From: an uncultured Bacteroidales bacterium
Lineage (GTDB): Bacteria > Bacteroidota > Bacteroidia > Bacteroidales > Bacteroidaceae
DNA length: 22,659 nt
Assembly (NCBI GenBank): GCA_937906165.1
Contig: CALCYA010000053.1
Span: 1-22,659, forward strand
Direction: 5' to 3'
The stretch's first letter is position 1. Each line of letters begins with the position of its first letter. A model generated the notes under the pieces. That model was not told the origin of the DNA. It ran no database searches and was given only the letters and a program-made list of their open reading frames with translations. A program made the translations under genes and the position numbers. Positions 21,826-22,659 of this stretch are shown here, piece by piece.

Positions 21826-21871
21826 GCCTATGTCGCCCTAGGAGATTGAAGAGGTGCGCAACAGCTGATAA
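21826..21871 (+). repeat. Right copy of the pepP 3'-end repeat (pepP fragment)
   Basis: 44 of 46 bases match 18543-18588. In the pepP frame it reads RLGEHRPMSP, then a TAG in place of a Glu codon, then EIEEVRNS and TGA TAA. The upstream residues RLGEHR (from about 21810) correspond to RLGKYK in pepP, so weaker homology continues 5' of the 46-base match. It is therefore a fragment of a diverged pepP end rather than a simple short site duplication. Confidence 0.82.
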
Positions 21872-21887
21872 CAATCTCAAGTGATAT

Positions 21888-21940
21888 TCAATGAAAAAGA
21901 GACCGAATCATTCTGAATGATACGGTCTCTTTTTCATTGA
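21888..21940. terminator. Strong bidirectional terminator hairpin
   Basis: Perfect 18-base inverted repeat (21888-21905 with 21923-21940) containing GAAAAAGAGACCG, so each strand has a T-run in its descending arm. An inner stem ATCATT/AATGAT extends it. It lies between the plus-strand methyltransferase/pepP fragment and the minus-strand HTH gene ending at 21982, where a two-way terminator is expected. Confidence 0.85.
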
Positions 21941-21981
21941 TACGTAAAACGTGATTATTATTTCTCTTTGAGTAGCAATCG

Positions 21982-22287
21982 TTATTCATCCTTCCCGAAT
22001 GCCTCTTCAATGCGTTTTATTCTGAACCACACTGTCTGGCGTGGGTATCCTGTCAGACTTACAATCTGCGGGCCGGTGAGGCCTATCTTCCATAGGCAAC
22101 AAACACGCATCTGTGCCTCGCTTACTTTTTTAAGTTTAGCATTCACCTCATATGTAAACTCAGGGTACTCCTTGTCAATGGCACCCAGCAGCTCTTTCCA
22201 CTCATCATCGTTAAGGTGGTATTTGCCTTTAGCGGCCTTCTTCACCTTCTCTATTATGTCTTTGGCATTGCCCGCGATTTTATTCAT
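21982..22287 (-). CDS. Small helix-turn-helix protein, function unknown
   Basis: 101 residues from the ATG at 22287 (a TTG lies one codon upstream). The N-terminus is basic (NAKDIIEKVKKAAKGKYHL), the middle is WKELLGAIDKEYPEFTYEVNAKLKKVSE, and the C-terminus carries a probable helix-turn-helix at about 70-93 (GLTGPQIVSLTGYPRQTVWFRIKRIEE), similar in feel to LuxR or sigma region-4 type C-terminal domains of larger Bacteroidetes regulators. It could be a stand-alone DNA-binding protein or the surviving C-terminal part of a longer regulator. An 11-base inverted repeat lies 28 bases upstream and might be its operator. No family was recognised. Confidence 0.72.
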   Translation of the reverse strand: MNKIAGNAKDIIEKVKKAAKGKYHLNDDEWKELLGAIDKEYPEFTYEVNAKLKKVSEAQMRVCCLWKIGLTGPQIVSLTGYPRQTVWFRIKRIEEAFGKDE

Positions 22288-22314
22288 CAAAGTAAGCTTT
22301 GTCAGTTCACGGTT

Positions 22315-22349
22315 CTACCGATAGTACACTTTAATGCCACTATCGGTAG
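22315..22349. promoter_or_regulatory. 11-bp inverted repeat upstream of the HTH gene
   Basis: CTACCGATAGT (22315-22325) and its exact complement ACTATCGGTAG (22339-22349) around a 13-base spacer. It sits in the divergent gap between the minus-strand HTH gene and the plus-strand exported protein. It could be a dimeric regulator's operator or an RNA hairpin. Confidence 0.5.
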
Positions 22350-22508
22350 TTGCAGTGAGTTTCAAATACTTATATTGTGTGCTAACACATAGCAATCCTT
22401 AATTACTAAAAATTATAGTTAAATAATCATAATGAGCAACAGCAATGCTATTGTATTGTTTGATAATTCTATTTGTTTAGTTTCCTTTGTATAAAAGCCA
22501 CATGCGCA

Positions 22509-22659
22509 ATGAAAAACATCCCATTTGTTAAATGGTTATTTGTCATTCTGTCACTTGTTGTCGGAGCAGTGTCCGGCGCAATGGCGCAGCGTTACACCCC
22601 TACCGACAGCACTGCCTTCAGGGCAATGCAGGTGGGCCGCGTGATGCAACAGGAGCGCG
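22509..22659 (+). CDS. Exported protein, N-terminal part only (cut by window end)
   Basis: Only about 50 residues are present. The start MKNIPFVKWLFVILSLVVGAVSGAMAQ is a clear Sec signal peptide with a likely cleavage site after AMA (residues 24-26). The mature part begins QRYTPTDSTAFRAMQVG. No domain can be named from this fragment. The ATG at 22509 is the only start that keeps the signal peptide whole; another ATG at 22502 is in a different frame and soon stops. Confidence 0.75.
   Translation, partial: MKNIPFVKWLFVILSLVVGAVSGAMAQRYTPTDSTAFRAMQVGRVMQQER

Noticed and set aside
22315..22349. Invertible promoter as in Bacteroides capsule loci
   Set aside because: The inverted repeats are only 13 bases apart, too close for a promoter segment, and no invertase gene is nearby.
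22432..22494. 20-codon frame (MSNSNAIVLFDN...) before the exported-protein gene
   Set aside because: Too short and without supporting signals; likely the promoter and leader region of the gene at 22509.

Overview
The window looks like chromosomal DNA of a Bacteroidales bacterium (Bacteroides/Prevotella-like; genus not resolvable here). The signs are the large signal peptidase I next to dapB and a WbqC-family gene, a DUF6249-type protein beside an ECF sigma factor, Bacteroidetes-style promoters (TAnnTTTG-like -7 boxes and an ECF-type TGTAAC-N16-CGTCTA pair), YfhO-type membrane protein, and dispersed repeats with TGTCATCC...GATCTC ends. No rRNA, tRNA, CRISPR array, integrase or transposase gene was found.

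Layout. 1-1553: a minus-strand ECF sigma factor and a small membrane protein (ATGA overlap), divergent from a plus-strand DUF6249-like membrane protein. Two near-identical ECF-type promoters face away from each other between them. 1554-1883: a repeat and palindrome block. 1884-4799 (minus): dapB-lepB-wbqC, a probable operon. 4864-6735 (minus): a Crp/Fnr-like regulator and an acyltransferase-3 membrane protein, followed by a strong hairpin terminator. 6736-9156: a repeat-bearing leader and metG. 9364-16719 (plus): a surface-glycan cluster of flippase, two GT4-type glycosyltransferases, YfhO-family membrane protein and GT2 glycosyltransferase, with tiny spacings. The flippase start is preceded by three extra 86-bp tandem copies of its own 5' end. 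16720-17193: more dispersed repeats. 17194-18585: pepP (aminopeptidase P).

18589-21825 is an inserted-looking segment between two copies of the pepP 3' end (44 of 46 bases identical). It holds a frameshifted short-chain dehydrogenase remnant, a SAM methyltransferase and, most strikingly, one open reading frame that joins an ECF sigma factor, an inner-membrane helix, a roughly 115-residue linker and an eight-strand outer-membrane beta-barrel. This is the best candidate for an unusual system: a sigma factor physically tethered to an outer-membrane barrel. 21888-22659: a strong bidirectional terminator, a small minus-strand HTH protein, an 11-bp inverted repeat and the start of an exported protein cut by the window end.

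How the genes relate. The flippase-GT-GT-YfhO-GT2 run probably builds and exports one surface glycan. The acyltransferase could decorate a glycan, with the Crp-like gene upstream as its possible regulator. Both sigma-factor loci look like membrane-linked envelope-sensing circuits: one has a separate small membrane partner, the other has everything in one polypeptide. Nucleotide coordinates of short sites were counted by hand and may be off by one or two bases.
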